Shown: positions 52,119 to 61,148, counted from the stretch's first letter. The stretch is DNA of 64,000 nucleotides from Ruminobacter sp964520475 (GCA_964520475.1 CAZFNS010000001.1:124001-188000); one strand, 5' to 3'. Program-made: numbers and translations. The notes: generated by a model not told the origin, from the sequence alone.

Positions 52119-53573
52119 ATGAAAATTCTTTATCTGACGTCAGAACTGTGCGACTTCGTCAAGACGGGCGGACTCGCCGACGTGGCCAAGGCTCTCCCCA
52201 TGGAGCTCGTCAAGCGCAGCCACGACGTCAGAATAATGCTTCCGTGTTATTCGAAAATAAACAATTTTCAGCAGTATCCGGTCATAGCCGACCTGACCCT
52301 CACCAATCCCCAGAACAGCGGCAGCATCCCGTTCAAAATCCGGGAGGCGAAGCTGATGAACGCGGTCACCGTGTGGCTCGTCGACAACGGGCACTACTAC
52401 GACCGCGCCAGCATCTACGCCGAGCACAACCAGGCCTACGGCGACAACGGCGAGCGGTTCGCCTTCTTCTCCGCGGCCGCGCTGCTCGCGGCCGAGCATC
52501 TGAACTTCGCCCCCGACATCGTCCACTGCAACGACTGGCACACGGCCCTCACCCCCATGATCCTGGCCCTGCGCTACCACGGATCGCCGTTTTTCCGGAA
52601 CACCCGCACCGTCATCACCATCCACAACGGCGCCTTCCAGGGGGTGTACGACCGCGGGCAGCTCTGGATGCTCCCCGAGCTGGCCCAGGTCAACAACGAA
52701 AAGCTGACCCAGGGGTACAACACCATCAACTTCCTGAAATGCGGGATCTACTACGCCAACAAAATCAACACCGTCAGCCCGAGCTACGCGGAGGAGCTCA
52801 CCACCTTCCTGGGCGGCCACGGCATGGCGCAGAATTACCTGGACCGGATCAACGATCTGTGCGGCATCGTCAACGGGTGCGACTACTCGGACTGGGATCC
52901 GTCGGTGGATCCGCGGATAACCTTCAATTTCACGGCCGGCACCATCGCCGACAAGAGCCTCTGCAAGTTCCTGCTGCAGGAAAGCTCCGGGCTGCCGGTC
53001 TGCAACAAGCCGCTGTTCGGCATGGTGTGCCGGCTCACCGAGCAGAAGGGCATCAACCTGCTCATCCCCATCCTCGACGAGCTGCTGCAGAACCAGATCC
53101 AGCTGATCATCGTCGGGGCGGGCGCGCCCGAGCTCGAGAACGTCCTGCACGGGTTCAACGACAAATACCGGGAGAGCTTCGTGTTCCGCAGCGTTTACGA
53201 CGAGAAGCTCGCGCACATGGTCGAGGCCGGCTCCGACTTTTTCCTGATGCCGTCCATTTACGAGCCCTGCGGCCTCAACCAGATGTACAGCCTCGCCTAC
53301 GGCACCCTGCCCATCGTCAGGGCGGTCGGCGGGCTCAAGGACACGGTGATCTGCTACGACGAGGATCCGCGGGAAGCCACCGGCTTCATCTTCCAGCAGG
53401 CCGAGCCCCAGGCTTTCCTGAACTGCATCCGCCGCGCGCTGATCTTCTACCTGCAGGAAAAAAGCGAGTTCATGCGCATCCGGCAGAACGCCATGCGGGT
53501 CCGCTACACCTGGTCGTCGTCGGTCGAGGAGTACGAGGAGATGTACCGCAGCGCGCTCGGGACGAACCCGTGA
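52119..53573 (+). CDS. glgA: Glycogen synthase (ADP-glucose)
   Basis: GlgA extends alpha-1,4-glucan from ADP-glucose. The 484-residue GT5 enzyme has the ADP-glucose loop KTGGLADV at 15-22, VHCNDWHTAL, and the C-terminal acceptor region MPSIYEPCGLNQMYSLAYGT. The gene starts 1 bp after glgC, so both are cotranscribed. No glgB, glgX or glgP is in the window. Confidence 0.95.
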   Translation: MKILYLTSELCDFVKTGGLADVAKALPMELVKRSHDVRIMLPCYSKINNFQQYPVIADLTLTNPQNSGSIPFKIREAKLMNAVTVWLVDNGHYYDRASIYAEHNQAYGDNGERFAFFSAAALLAAEHLNFAPDIVHCNDWHTALTPMILALRYHGSPFFRNTRTVITIHNGAFQGVYDRGQLWMLPELAQVNNEKLTQGYNTINFLKCGIYYANKINTVSPSYAEELTTFLGGHGMAQNYLDRINDLCGIVNGCDYSDWDPSVDPRITFNFTAGTIADKSLCKFLLQESSGLPVCNKPLFGMVCRLTEQKGINLLIPILDELLQNQIQLIIVGAGAPELENVLHGFNDKYRESFVFRSVYDEKLAHMVEAGSDFFLMPSIYEPCGLNQMYSLAYGTLPIVRAVGGLKDTVICYDEDPREATGFIFQQAEPQAFLNCIRRALIFYLQEKSEFMRIRQNAMRVRYTWSSSVEEYEEMYRSALGTNP

Positions 53574-53654
53574 CGGGACGCGCGGCGGTGGCGCGGCGGC
53601 GCCGCTTCTGCTAATATAACGGCATTCCTTTTCACCGGAACTTACCCGCGAACC

Positions 53655-54455
53655 ATGAAAGATTTTATTGACGGAATCGGCGAGCCGCGCGATCTCGATC
53701 TGGCCACGTCGTTTTTGGCGCCCCTGCAGGGCGCGGCCCTCCTCGTCGGGAACCCCGGCCTCGCGCTGCTGACCGGCTGCTGCGCCGCGGGCATCCTGCT
53801 GTCGCTGCCCTGCCTGTTCCTCGGGCTGATCACCGTGCCGGTGTTCATGAGCATAGCCGTGCTCGCCGTCGTCGCCGCGATCGAGGATCCCGGGGAGCCC
53901 CCGACGCGGGTTCTCCCCCTCGCCTGCGCGAATCTCCGGGCCCGGATCGGCGTCTTCACGATCATGGCGCTGTTCCCGCTGCTGCTCGCCGTCATCGCCT
54001 TCTGCGCCGCCCGGGGCGGCCCCTTCGACCGCGCGGCGTACGCGTCCCTCGCGTACCTGTGCTTCGCCCTGGTTTACGGCGTCGCGGCCGCGCACGCCGT
54101 GATCCTGGCCGGCCGCGGCGGCGCCTCGGCCGCCTCCTGCTGCGTCGCGGGCATCGATCTCCTCTTCAAGAAGCCGGCGCTGCTGTTCGGCCAGCTGCTG
54201 ATCTGGCTCATGGGGCTGGCTTTCTGCCTCGCGGTCATGTTCTCCTACATGATCGTCATCCCGTGGTGCGGCGTGGCCCCCGGAACGCCGCTCTACCTGG
54301 TCTGCAGCTACCTCCTCCTGTTCCTGGTGCTGACCGGCTTTCTCGCCTTCTACCTGACCGGGGTGGCCGTGCTCATGTGGCGCTGGTTCGGCCCGGCCCC
54401 CGCGCCGGAAGGGGAAGGGCCCGCGGGGGACGGCGGAGACGGGGAAGAGGAGTAG
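53655..54455 (+). CDS. Multi-pass membrane protein of unknown function
   Basis: I do not recognise this 266-residue protein. It has a short polar start (MKDFIDGIGEPRDLDLATS), about six membrane segments (near 24-75 as two helices, 96-119, 125-150, 172-205 and 212-246), and a Gly/Glu-rich acidic cytoplasmic tail. Cysteines cluster in helices (GCCAAG, ASCCVAG). ATG 53655 lacks a clear Shine-Dalgarno. It lies 81 bp after glgA, a spacer that contains TAATATAA, and ends 4 bp from the convergent srmB with no terminator between. Confidence 0.7.
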   Translation: MKDFIDGIGEPRDLDLATSFLAPLQGAALLVGNPGLALLTGCCAAGILLSLPCLFLGLITVPVFMSIAVLAVVAAIEDPGEPPTRVLPLACANLRARIGVFTIMALFPLLLAVIAFCAARGGPFDRAAYASLAYLCFALVYGVAAAHAVILAGRGGASAASCCVAGIDLLFKKPALLFGQLLIWLMGLAFCLAVMFSYMIVIPWCGVAPGTPLYLVCSYLLLFLVLTGFLAFYLTGVAVLMWRWFGPAPAPEGEGPAGDGGDGEEE

Positions 54456-54459
54456 CGCC

Positions 54460-55803
54460 TCAGGCGCCGAGCGCCTTCAGGGCTTCCTCCGCGCTCATGC
54501 CCTCCCCCATAAGTTTCCTGAGCTTTTTCTCCCGGAAGTCGGGCCGGCCCTTGTTGCGCCGGTCGCGCTCCCGGATCTTCGGGCGCGGCGCGGCCGCGGC
54601 CTTCCCGGCCTTTTCCGGAGCGCGGTCCTTTTTCTTCTTTTTGGCGAACACGGCGATCCGGTTTTTGGCCCTGAGCCCCTCGACGACCCGCGTGACGATC
54701 CGTTCGCCCGTGTAGCGCTCGGCCTTGCCGAGCATCGGCACGTCGTGGGCCTCGACCAGATTTATCGCGACCCCCTTCCGCCCGGCCCGGGCCGTCCGGC
54801 CGATGCGGTGCACGTAGACGTCGGCGCCGCGCGGCATGTCGAAATTGATCACGTGGGTGACGTCGGCGACGTCGAGCCCCCGCGCCGCCACGTCCGTGGC
54901 GAGCAGGATCCCGGCGGGGTCCGCGGCGAATTTTTCGAGGGCTTCCAGCCGCCGGGCCTGATCCATCTCGCCGCGCAGGTACGCGAAGCCGATGCCCTCC
55001 CGGTCGAGTTCCGCGGCCAGATACCGCAGGCGCTCCCTGGTTTTGACGAAGACGACGGCTTTGACGATTTTTTCGGATTTGAGCAGATGTTTCAGCAGCT
55101 CGGTCTTGTGTTCGAGGCTGTCGGCGTAGATCGCGTACTGGGCGATCTTCTTCTTCTCGGAGCGGGGCGAATCCACGCGGATCTCGACCGGGTTTTCCAG
55201 AACCTCGTTGGCGAATTTCGCGAGCAGCTCCCCCTCCAGGGTGGCGGAGAACAGGAAAGTCTGCTCCCGCCGGCTCGCCGCGGCGGCGATCGCCGTGACG
55301 TCGTCGTAGAAACCCATGTCGAGCATCCGGTCCGCCTCGTCGAGAACGAGGATCTCGACGCCTTTGATGTCGAACAGCTTTTTCCTGAGGTACTCGCGCA
55401 GGCGTCCCGGGGTGGCGACGACGACGTCCGTGCGGCTGCCGAGATCCGGCAGCTGCTCCTCGTGATCGACGCCGCCGATGATCGCGCCGGACGTGACCCG
55501 GGGCAGATATTTGGCGAGCAGCCTGACCTGCTCGTGCACCTGCAGGGCCAGCTCCCTGGTCGGGGTCAGGACGAGGATCCGGCTCAGGCCGTGCCGTTTG
55601 TACGAGAAGTCGATCAGGTGCTGCAGGCACGGCAGCACGAAGGCCGCGGTTTTGCCCGTGCCCGTGGGCGCGTCGGCGAGGACGTCGTGCCCCGCGAGCG
55701 CCTCGGGGATTACTTCCCGCTGCACGACCGTCGGCTTCCGGTAGCCGAGATCCTCCGCGGCCCGCAGCAGCCGCTCGTCCAGCTCCAGTTCGGAGAATTC
55801 CAT
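54460..55803 (-). CDS. srmB: DEAD-box RNA helicase SrmB
   Basis: SrmB acts early in 50S ribosomal subunit assembly. The 447-residue protein opens with FSELELDERLL as in E. coli SrmB and has all helicase motifs: APTGTGKTAAF (I), TPTRELALQV (Ia), DEADRMLDMGF (II), FSATLEG (III), TDVAARGLDV (V) and HRIGRTARAGRKG (VI). The tail after about residue 385 is Lys/Arg-rich. It starts 1 bp after sdhE in the rppH-ptsP-thyA-sdhE-srmB run. Confidence 0.92.
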   Translation of the reverse strand: MEFSELELDERLLRAAEDLGYRKPTVVQREVIPEALAGHDVLADAPTGTGKTAAFVLPCLQHLIDFSYKRHGLSRILVLTPTRELALQVHEQVRLLAKYLPRVTSGAIIGGVDHEEQLPDLGSRTDVVVATPGRLREYLRKKLFDIKGVEILVLDEADRMLDMGFYDDVTAIAAAASRREQTFLFSATLEGELLAKFANEVLENPVEIRVDSPRSEKKKIAQYAIYADSLEHKTELLKHLLKSEKIVKAVVFVKTRERLRYLAAELDREGIGFAYLRGEMDQARRLEALEKFAADPAGILLATDVAARGLDVADVTHVINFDMPRGADVYVHRIGRTARAGRKGVAINLVEAHDVPMLGKAERYTGERIVTRVVEGLRAKNRIAVFAKKKKKDRAPEKAGKAAAAPRPKIRERDRRNKGRPDFREKKLRKLMGEGMSAEEALKALGA

Positions 55804-55804
55804 G

Positions 55805-56077
55805 TCAGCCGCTCGTTCCCTTAAGTTTTTCCTCGCGGTACGCGATCACGGCCGCCGCGGCCCGGGCGTCGGACGGCCGCGCGGGAGCCTGCCGCCGCAG
55901 CAGGACGCGGAACAGCTCGAGATCCGAGCAGTCGAGGAAGGCGTCGTACTCTTCGAACTCCCGGTCCCCGGCCAGGGGCAGGCGCTCGGCGACGTAGGGC
56001 TCGAGCATCAGGTCGAGCTCCTTCATGCCCCGGCGCGACTTCCACCGCAGGCGGTCCCATTCCGTCTCGCTCTTCAC
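55805..56077 (-). CDS. sdhE: FAD assembly factor SdhE
   Basis: SdhE promotes covalent attachment of FAD to succinate dehydrogenase and fumarate reductase flavoproteins. The 90-residue protein carries the diagnostic RRGMKELDLMLEP motif near 15-27, with an otherwise helical, charged sequence. The start is GTG (56075-56077) with GGAGG 6 nt upstream. It follows thyA by 12 bp. Its presence fits an organism with flavinylated SdhA or FrdA, hence fumarate respiration is plausible. Confidence 0.9.
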   Translation of the reverse strand: MKSETEWDRLRWKSRRGMKELDLMLEPYVAERLPLAGDREFEEYDAFLDCSDLELFRVLLRRQAPARPSDARAAAAVIAYREEKLKGTSG

Positions 56078-56089
56078 CGGCTCCCTCCC

Positions 56090-56884
56090 CTACACGGCCA
56101 CCGGGGCCCTGATCGCCGGGTACGGATCGTACCCCTCGACGATGAAATCCTCGAACCGGTAGTCGAAAATCGACTCCGGGCGGCGGGCGAACCGCAGCGT
56201 CGGCAGTTGCCGCGGGACGCGCCGCAGCTGCTCGCGCGCCTGCTCCAGGTGGTTGAGGTACAGATGCACGTCCCCGCCCGTCCACACGAACTCGTGCGGC
56301 TCGAGGCCGCTCTGCTGCGCGGCCATGTGCAGCAGGAGGGCGTAGCTCGCGATGTTGAAGGGCAGGCCGAGGAACGTGTCGCAGCTGCGCTGGTAAAGCT
56401 GCAGGCTCAGCTTCCCGTCCGCGACGTAGAACTGGAACAGGGCGTGGCACGGCGGCAGCTTCATCTCGTCGACGCAGGCGGGGTTCCACGCCGAGACGAT
56501 CATGCGCCGGCTGTCCGGGGTGTTCCTGATCTGATCCATAACCCGGGCGATCTGATCCACGCTCCCGCCGTCCGGGGCCGGCCAGGCGCGCCACTGGCGG
56601 CCGTACACCGGCCCCAGATCGCCGTTTTCGTCGGCCCATTCGTCCCAGATGGTCACCCCGTGGTCGCGCAGGTAGCCGATGTTGGTGTCCCCGCGCAGGA
56701 ACCACAGCAGCTCGTAAACGATCGAGCGCAGGTGGCACTTCTTGGTGGTGAGGAGCGGGAAGCCGTCCCTCATGTCGAAACGCATCTGGTACCCGAACAC
56801 GGATTTGGTGCCCGTGCCGGTCCGGTCCGTTTTGACGGCGCCGTTTTTCAGGATGTGTTCCAGCAGATCGAGGTATTTTTTCAT
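56090..56884 (-). CDS. thyA: Thymidylate synthase
   Basis: ThyA converts dUMP to dTMP with methylene-tetrahydrofolate. The start at ATG 56882-56884 gives 264 residues, identical in length to E. coli, with catalytic Cys146 in LPPCHALFQFY and dUMP-binding RSCDTFLGLPFNIASY. lgt, which lies between ptsP and thyA in E. coli, is absent; 46 bp separate the two here. Confidence 0.97.
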   Translation of the reverse strand: MKKYLDLLEHILKNGAVKTDRTGTGTKSVFGYQMRFDMRDGFPLLTTKKCHLRSIVYELLWFLRGDTNIGYLRDHGVTIWDEWADENGDLGPVYGRQWRAWPAPDGGSVDQIARVMDQIRNTPDSRRMIVSAWNPACVDEMKLPPCHALFQFYVADGKLSLQLYQRSCDTFLGLPFNIASYALLLHMAAQQSGLEPHEFVWTGGDVHLYLNHLEQAREQLRRVPRQLPTLRFARRPESIFDYRFEDFIVEGYDPYPAIRAPVAV

Positions 56885-56930
56885 GTGCAAATTCCGTATG
56901 CCGGGGCCGGGAGAACCGGCCCGGCGGTCG

Positions 56931-59174
56931 TCAGTTCACGTGCAGGATGTCGGCGAGGCCCTTGCTCTTCAGGTAGTCGGTGTAGAGCTGCCTGATCCCG
57001 GCGGTGCTCGAGAGCTTGATGGCCTTCGCGAAGATTTCCTCCAGCTCGGCGGCGCTGACCCGGCGCAGCAGGTACTTTATCCGGGCTATCTCGGTGTAGT
57101 TCATGCTCAGCTCGCGGAAGCCCATGGATAGGAGCAGGACCGCCCCGAGCGGATCGCCCGCCATTTCGCCGCACATGGCGAGAGGCTTGCCGAGCTCGGT
57201 CACGCAGATCCGGTGCAGGCGCCGCAGCACCCGCACCATGGCGGGATTGAAGGAGTCGTACAGTTTGGCGACGTACGGGTTGTTGCGGTCCACGGCCAGG
57301 ATGTACTGCGTGAGGTCGTTGCTGCCGATGGAGAAAAAGTCGAGGTGCCGGGCGAGATCCTCGAGGAGGAACATGGCCGCTGGGACTTCGATCATCGCGC
57401 CGAACTTGGGGTAGGCGATCACGGAGCTGTATTCCTCGCATATTTCCCGGTAAGCCTGGTCGAACATCTCCTTGGCCCGGAGGACCTCCTCCAGGCTCGA
57501 CACCATCGGCAGCATGATCTCCAGGTTCTCGTACTTGCGGTTGGCCTTGAGCATGGCCCGGAACTGGGTGCGGAGGAGCTCCGGCTTGTCCAGGCTGATC
57601 CTGATGCCCCGCCAGCCGAGGAACGGGTTGGCCTCCTCGAACGACAGGTACGGCAGCGGCTTGTCCCCGCCTATGTCCATGGTCCGCATGCGGACGCGCT
57701 TGCCGGCGAAGGTCCGGAGCAGCTCCTCGTAGTGGACGCATTCCTCCAGCTCGGTCGGGAAGGAGTTGTGCATCATGAACTCCACTTCCGTCCGGTACAG
57801 GCCCACGCCGTCGATCATCGACGTGACGGTTCCGCCGTCCTTGTCGAAGGCCAGGCCCGCGTTCAGCTCGACGGTGACGCGCACGCCGTCCGCGGTGACC
57901 GCGGGCTCGTTCTGCTCCGAAACGAACAGCCGGGTGTTCTCCTCGTCCCTGAGGATGTTGCCCCGGTACTCGGTTATCACCCCGACCGGCGGGTCGATGA
58001 AGAGCTCCTCCCGGTTGCCGTCCAGGATGAACAGGTGCCGGTCGAGCTTCCGCGTGGAGATGTCGACGCCCATCAGGGTGGGGATGTTCAGGTTGCGCGC
58101 GAGGATCGCGGCGATGGAGTTGGCGCTGCCGCTGACCGAAATGATGCCGGCGATCCTTTCCCGCGGCAGCTCGGCGATGAGGGAAGCGGTTATTTCCTCC
58201 GCGATTAAAATCACCGGCTCCGAGAAGGCGAATTCCTCCAGGCTGCTGTGGGCCAGCCGGGACAGCAGGCGCTGGGCGAGGTCCCTGATGTCCAGAGCCC
58301 GCTCCTTCCGGTTCTCCCCCGAGCAGGCCGCGATCATCTCCTCGGCGATCAGCTTCACCGCCGACGACGCGGACCAGCCCTCGTCGCAGATTTTGACGTC
58401 GACCTTCCGGCTGAAATCGCTGTTCTCGATGATGTCCTGGTAAGTCTCGAACACGTCGGACATGCTGGCGTTCTTGAGGTTGCCGCTGACCTTGAGGGAC
58501 AGGGAATCGATGTCCAGCTGCAGCTGGAAAAGCGCCTGGTGAAACAGCTCGTACTGGGTCTCCCGGTCGTTGTTCTTGCGCAGCAGCACCTGCTCGAGCT
58601 GCATCTGGGGCTGCCAGACCCAGCCGCGCGCGATGGCGATGCCGCCCGAGCCGAACGAGCACTTGATCGGCTCCGAGTTGTTCACCTCGGTGTTCCGCTG
58701 CCCGGCCAGGTAAACCGTGGAGGAAATCTGGGCGGCGAGCGACACCAGGAAGGACTCCTCGGCCTCGGTGAACTGCCGCGACTCCTTCTGCTGGATGATG
58801 AGGACGCCGAGATTCATGCCGTCGTAGTCGATGGGCGCCCCGAGGAAGGATTTGAACTCCTCCTCGCCGATCTCGGGAATGTATTTGAAGTTGGGATGCT
58901 CCTGGGCGTTGGCCAGGTTGAGCACGACGCGCTTTTTGCCGACCAGGCCCGTCAGGCCCTCGCCGAAGCGCAGGGTCACCTTGCCCTCCGCGCCGCTGCT
59001 CAGGCCGTCCGTGGCGGCCAGGATGTTCCTGCCCCGGGTGTGATCCGCGAGGTAAACCGAGCAGCAGTCGACCCCGAGGGCGCGGCGGGTCCTGACCACG
59101 ACCAGCTTCAGGGCCCGGTTCAGATCCTTTTCATTCAGGAACGCCTCAACAATCTGTCGTAAAACGGTAAGCAT
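56931..59174 (-). CDS. ptsP: Phosphoenolpyruvate-protein phosphotransferase EI-Ntr (PtsP) lacking the active-site histidine
   Basis: EI-Ntr takes phosphate from PEP and passes it via NPr to EIIA-Ntr. The 747-residue protein (E. coli 748) has an N-terminal GAF domain (about 10-155), the EI helical and swivelling domain, and a PEP-binding barrel with GLYRTEVEFM, RTMDIGGDKPLPY, GWRGIRI, SIGSNDLTQY and MCGEMAGDP all intact. The phosphorylation motif, normally GSANSHAAI, reads GSANSIAAI: His is Ile354 (codon ATC at 58113-58115), matching E. coli His356. Phosphotransfer as known should fail. ATG 59172-59174 has AAGGAG upstream. Confidence 0.93.
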   Translation of the reverse strand: MLTVLRQIVEAFLNEKDLNRALKLVVVRTRRALGVDCCSVYLADHTRGRNILAATDGLSSGAEGKVTLRFGEGLTGLVGKKRVVLNLANAQEHPNFKYIPEIGEEEFKSFLGAPIDYDGMNLGVLIIQQKESRQFTEAEESFLVSLAAQISSTVYLAGQRNTEVNNSEPIKCSFGSGGIAIARGWVWQPQMQLEQVLLRKNNDRETQYELFHQALFQLQLDIDSLSLKVSGNLKNASMSDVFETYQDIIENSDFSRKVDVKICDEGWSASSAVKLIAEEMIAACSGENRKERALDIRDLAQRLLSRLAHSSLEEFAFSEPVILIAEEITASLIAELPRERIAGIISVSGSANSIAAILARNLNIPTLMGVDISTRKLDRHLFILDGNREELFIDPPVGVITEYRGNILRDEENTRLFVSEQNEPAVTADGVRVTVELNAGLAFDKDGGTVTSMIDGVGLYRTEVEFMMHNSFPTELEECVHYEELLRTFAGKRVRMRTMDIGGDKPLPYLSFEEANPFLGWRGIRISLDKPELLRTQFRAMLKANRKYENLEIMLPMVSSLEEVLRAKEMFDQAYREICEEYSSVIAYPKFGAMIEVPAAMFLLEDLARHLDFFSIGSNDLTQYILAVDRNNPYVAKLYDSFNPAMVRVLRRLHRICVTELGKPLAMCGEMAGDPLGAVLLLSMGFRELSMNYTEIARIKYLLRRVSAAELEEIFAKAIKLSSTAGIRQLYTDYLKSKGLADILHVN

Positions 59175-59779
59175 CACTGTCTCCTTGTGTTGCGGGGAAC
59201 CTGCTGCGCGCTGCGGGGATTCTGCCGGCTGTCCCTGTTTTTCCGGCCGGGGCCGCCCCGCCCGCGCCCGCCGGCGCCGGCCGCCGGCGCGTCCGGCCCG
59301 CCGTTCGCCAGCGCGCGGGGAATGAATTCCTTGAGAATTTTCCGGTAAACGTCCCGCTTGAAGGAAATGACCTGCCGGACCGGGTACCAGTAGCTGACCC
59401 AGCGCCAGCTGTCGAATTCCGGCGCGCCCGAGGTGTTGAACCTGATTTTCCCCTCCGCCCCGCGGCAGAGGGTGAGCAGGAACCACTTCTGCCTCTGGCC
59501 GAGGCAGACGGGGCTCTCGTTCCACCGCACCAGCCAGCCGGGCAGCTGGTACTTGTACCAGCGTCCCGAGACGCACAGGATCTTCACGTCGTCCGCCCCG
59601 AGGCCGAGCTCCTCGCCGAGCTCCCGGTACATGGCCTGCACCGGGGTTTCCCCGTCGTTTATGCCGCCCTGGGGGAACTGCCACGAATTCTGGCCGATGC
59701 GCCGGGCCCACAGAACCTGTCCGCGCTGATTGCAGATAACAATGCCGACATTCGGTCTGTAGCCATCATCGCGTATCAA
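59174..59779 (-). CDS. rppH: RNA pyrophosphohydrolase RppH with basic Arg/Gly-rich tail
   Basis: RppH removes pyrophosphate from mRNA 5' ends and so triggers RNase E decay. I choose TTG at 59777-59779, with GGGGGAAG just upstream, giving MIRDDGYRPNVGIVICNQRG aligned with E. coli MIDDDGYRPNVGIVICN; no in-frame ATG exists there. The Nudix box GGINDGETPVQAMYREL-GEELGL is at 38-60. After about residue 158 comes a 40-residue tail rich in Gly, Arg and Asn, absent from E. coli. The stop shares one base with the ptsP start. It is divergent from mutH as in E. coli. Confidence 0.92.
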   Translation of the reverse strand: MIRDDGYRPNVGIVICNQRGQVLWARRIGQNSWQFPQGGINDGETPVQAMYRELGEELGLGADDVKILCVSGRWYKYQLPGWLVRWNESPVCLGQRQKWFLLTLCRGAEGKIRFNTSGAPEFDSWRWVSYWYPVRQVISFKRDVYRKILKEFIPRALANGGPDAPAAGAGGRGRGGPGRKNRDSRQNPRSAQQVPRNTRRQ

Positions 59780-59878
59780 TTTCTTCCCCCGGTCCGGTCT
59801 GCGCGGCAAACGCCCCTCAAAACAGACAGTTTAGCACAAATACGGCAAAGCTTACAGCCGGACGGGCGGTTTCGGCGG

Positions 59879-59909
59879 TTGACAACTCCCCCGGCGGATG
59901 TGCTATATT
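59879..59909 (+). promoter_or_regulatory. Candidate promoter of mutH
   Basis: TTGACA (59879-59884) and TATATT (59904-59909) are strong boxes but are 19 bp apart, wider than optimal. Transcription would start about 25 nt before the mutH ATG. Confidence 0.4.
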
Positions 59910-59942
59910 TGGCCGGACACAGGCAGGAGAGGTATCGGCAGC

Positions 59943-60569
59943 ATGATCCCGCGATCCGAAGAGGAACTCATGGCAATGGCCCGCCGGCTGAACGGCATGA
60001 CGGCGGGCGAACTGGCGGCGGAGCTCAATCTGCCGCCGCCCGGCCCCGCGGGCGGCGGCAAGGGGTACGTCGGCCGGCTCGCCGAAACCGCCCTCGGCGC
60101 GTCCGCGGGATCCAAGCCGTACCACGATTTCGCCGCCCTGGGCGTCGAGCTCAAAACCATCCCCCTCCTGCGCGGCCTGACCCCGGCCCAGAACACCCGC
60201 GTCTGCGTCCTCGAGCGCGGCGGCCTGCTCAACCAGACCTTCGAGAACTCGAATTTTTACAACAAGATCCGGCGGGTGCTGTGGCTCCCCGTCGAAGGCG
60301 ATCCCGCGCTTCCCCCCGCCGGGCGGCGCTTCGGCGCCGCGTTCCTGTGGAGCCCGGGCGCCGGGGATCTCGCCGTCCTCCGGCGCGAGTGGGAAGAGAT
60401 CGCGGAAGCCGCGGCGCTGGAAGGCCCCGGCGGCGCGGGCCGCGGCTCCGCCGGCTTCGTCCTGCTCGCTCCGTGCGGGAGCGCCCGCGGGGAGCGGCGG
60501 TACGCCTTCTACCTCGGGAAAAATTTCACGAAAAAAATCGTCGCGGATTTTCTCGCCGGCCGCCTCTGA
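59943..60569 (+). CDS. mutH: DNA mismatch repair endonuclease MutH
   Basis: MutH nicks the unmethylated strand at hemimethylated GATC after activation by MutS-MutL, so a Dam methylase is implied. The start at ATG 59943 follows AGGAGAGG by 10 nt; an upstream ATG at 59898 lies inside the promoter. The 208-residue protein has the catalytic D-x6-E-x-K as Asp62, Glu69 and Lys71 (HDFAALGVELKTIP), shorter than the 229-residue E. coli enzyme. Its Ala/Gly-rich central region (about 150-185) is poorly conserved. Confidence 0.93.
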   Translation: MIPRSEEELMAMARRLNGMTAGELAAELNLPPPGPAGGGKGYVGRLAETALGASAGSKPYHDFAALGVELKTIPLLRGLTPAQNTRVCVLERGGLLNQTFENSNFYNKIRRVLWLPVEGDPALPPAGRRFGAAFLWSPGAGDLAVLRREWEEIAEAAALEGPGGAGRGSAGFVLLAPCGSARGERRYAFYLGKNFTKKIVADFLAGRL

Positions 60570-60672
60570 CGCCGCCGGCCCGGCCCGCGGGCGGCGCGCC
60601 GGCGCGCGCGGGATCCCGAATCCCCGGACAGGATTTTTATATTGATATTTTTAATAAAATCGCGTCCCGATA

Positions 60673-60701
60673 TTGACACGGCCCGCCAATTCGGATAATT
60701 T
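60673..60701 (+). promoter_or_regulatory. Promoter of the CBM48-like gene
   Basis: A perfect TTGACA (60673-60678), 17 bp and TAATTT (60696-60701). The start site near 60708 gives a leader of about 80 nt before the ATG at 60791. Confidence 0.6.
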
Positions 60702-60790
60702 TGTCTGCATAATCGTGCGCAGCGAAAAAACGTCCGCCCGGCGCCGCGCCCGGCGGGTTTTTATGATTTTTGATTCAGGAGAAAAAGACA

Positions 60791-61129
60791 ATGAGCACAA
60801 CCGTAAGAGGTTTCAAGGAAAAATACAAGGTGACGTTCAAAATCACCAAAGAGGCCGCCCAGGACGCGAAGGAGATCTATCTGCTCTGCGACTGCAACGC
60901 CTGGGATCCCGTTCCCCTCACCAAGAACAAGGCCGGGAGCTTTTCCCTGACGGTCGAGATCAAAAAGGACGACGCCCTTAAGGACACGTACCAGTACCGC
61001 TACCAGTACATCATGCCCGACGGCTCCGAGAAATACGACAACGACTGGGACGCCGAGCTGTACATCCCGAACCCGTTCAACGGCGACAACTCCGCGTTTA
61101 CCATCCCCGCCGAAAAGAAGGCGGGCTGA
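60791..61129 (+). CDS. Stand-alone glycogen-binding (CBM48/AMPK-beta-like) domain protein
   Basis: This small 112-residue protein consists of one early-set beta domain: KYKVTFKIT, then EIYLLCDCNAWDPVPLTK-N, YQYRYQYIMPDGSEKYDNDW and a C-terminal NPFNGDNSAFTI. The NxWDP-type loop and the aromatic Y-YRY strand are typical of isoamylase-N/CBM48 domains that bind glycogen or branched glucan. No catalytic domain is attached. ATG 60791 follows AGGAG by 9 nt. It has its own promoter and terminator, so it is a monocistronic unit. Binding to glycogen is inferred. Confidence 0.7.
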   Translation: MSTTVRGFKEKYKVTFKITKEAAQDAKEIYLLCDCNAWDPVPLTKNKAGSFSLTVEIKKDDALKDTYQYRYQYIMPDGSEKYDNDWDAELYIPNPFNGDNSAFTIPAEKKAG

Positions 61130-61148
61130 TCGCGGCGCGTCCGCGCGG

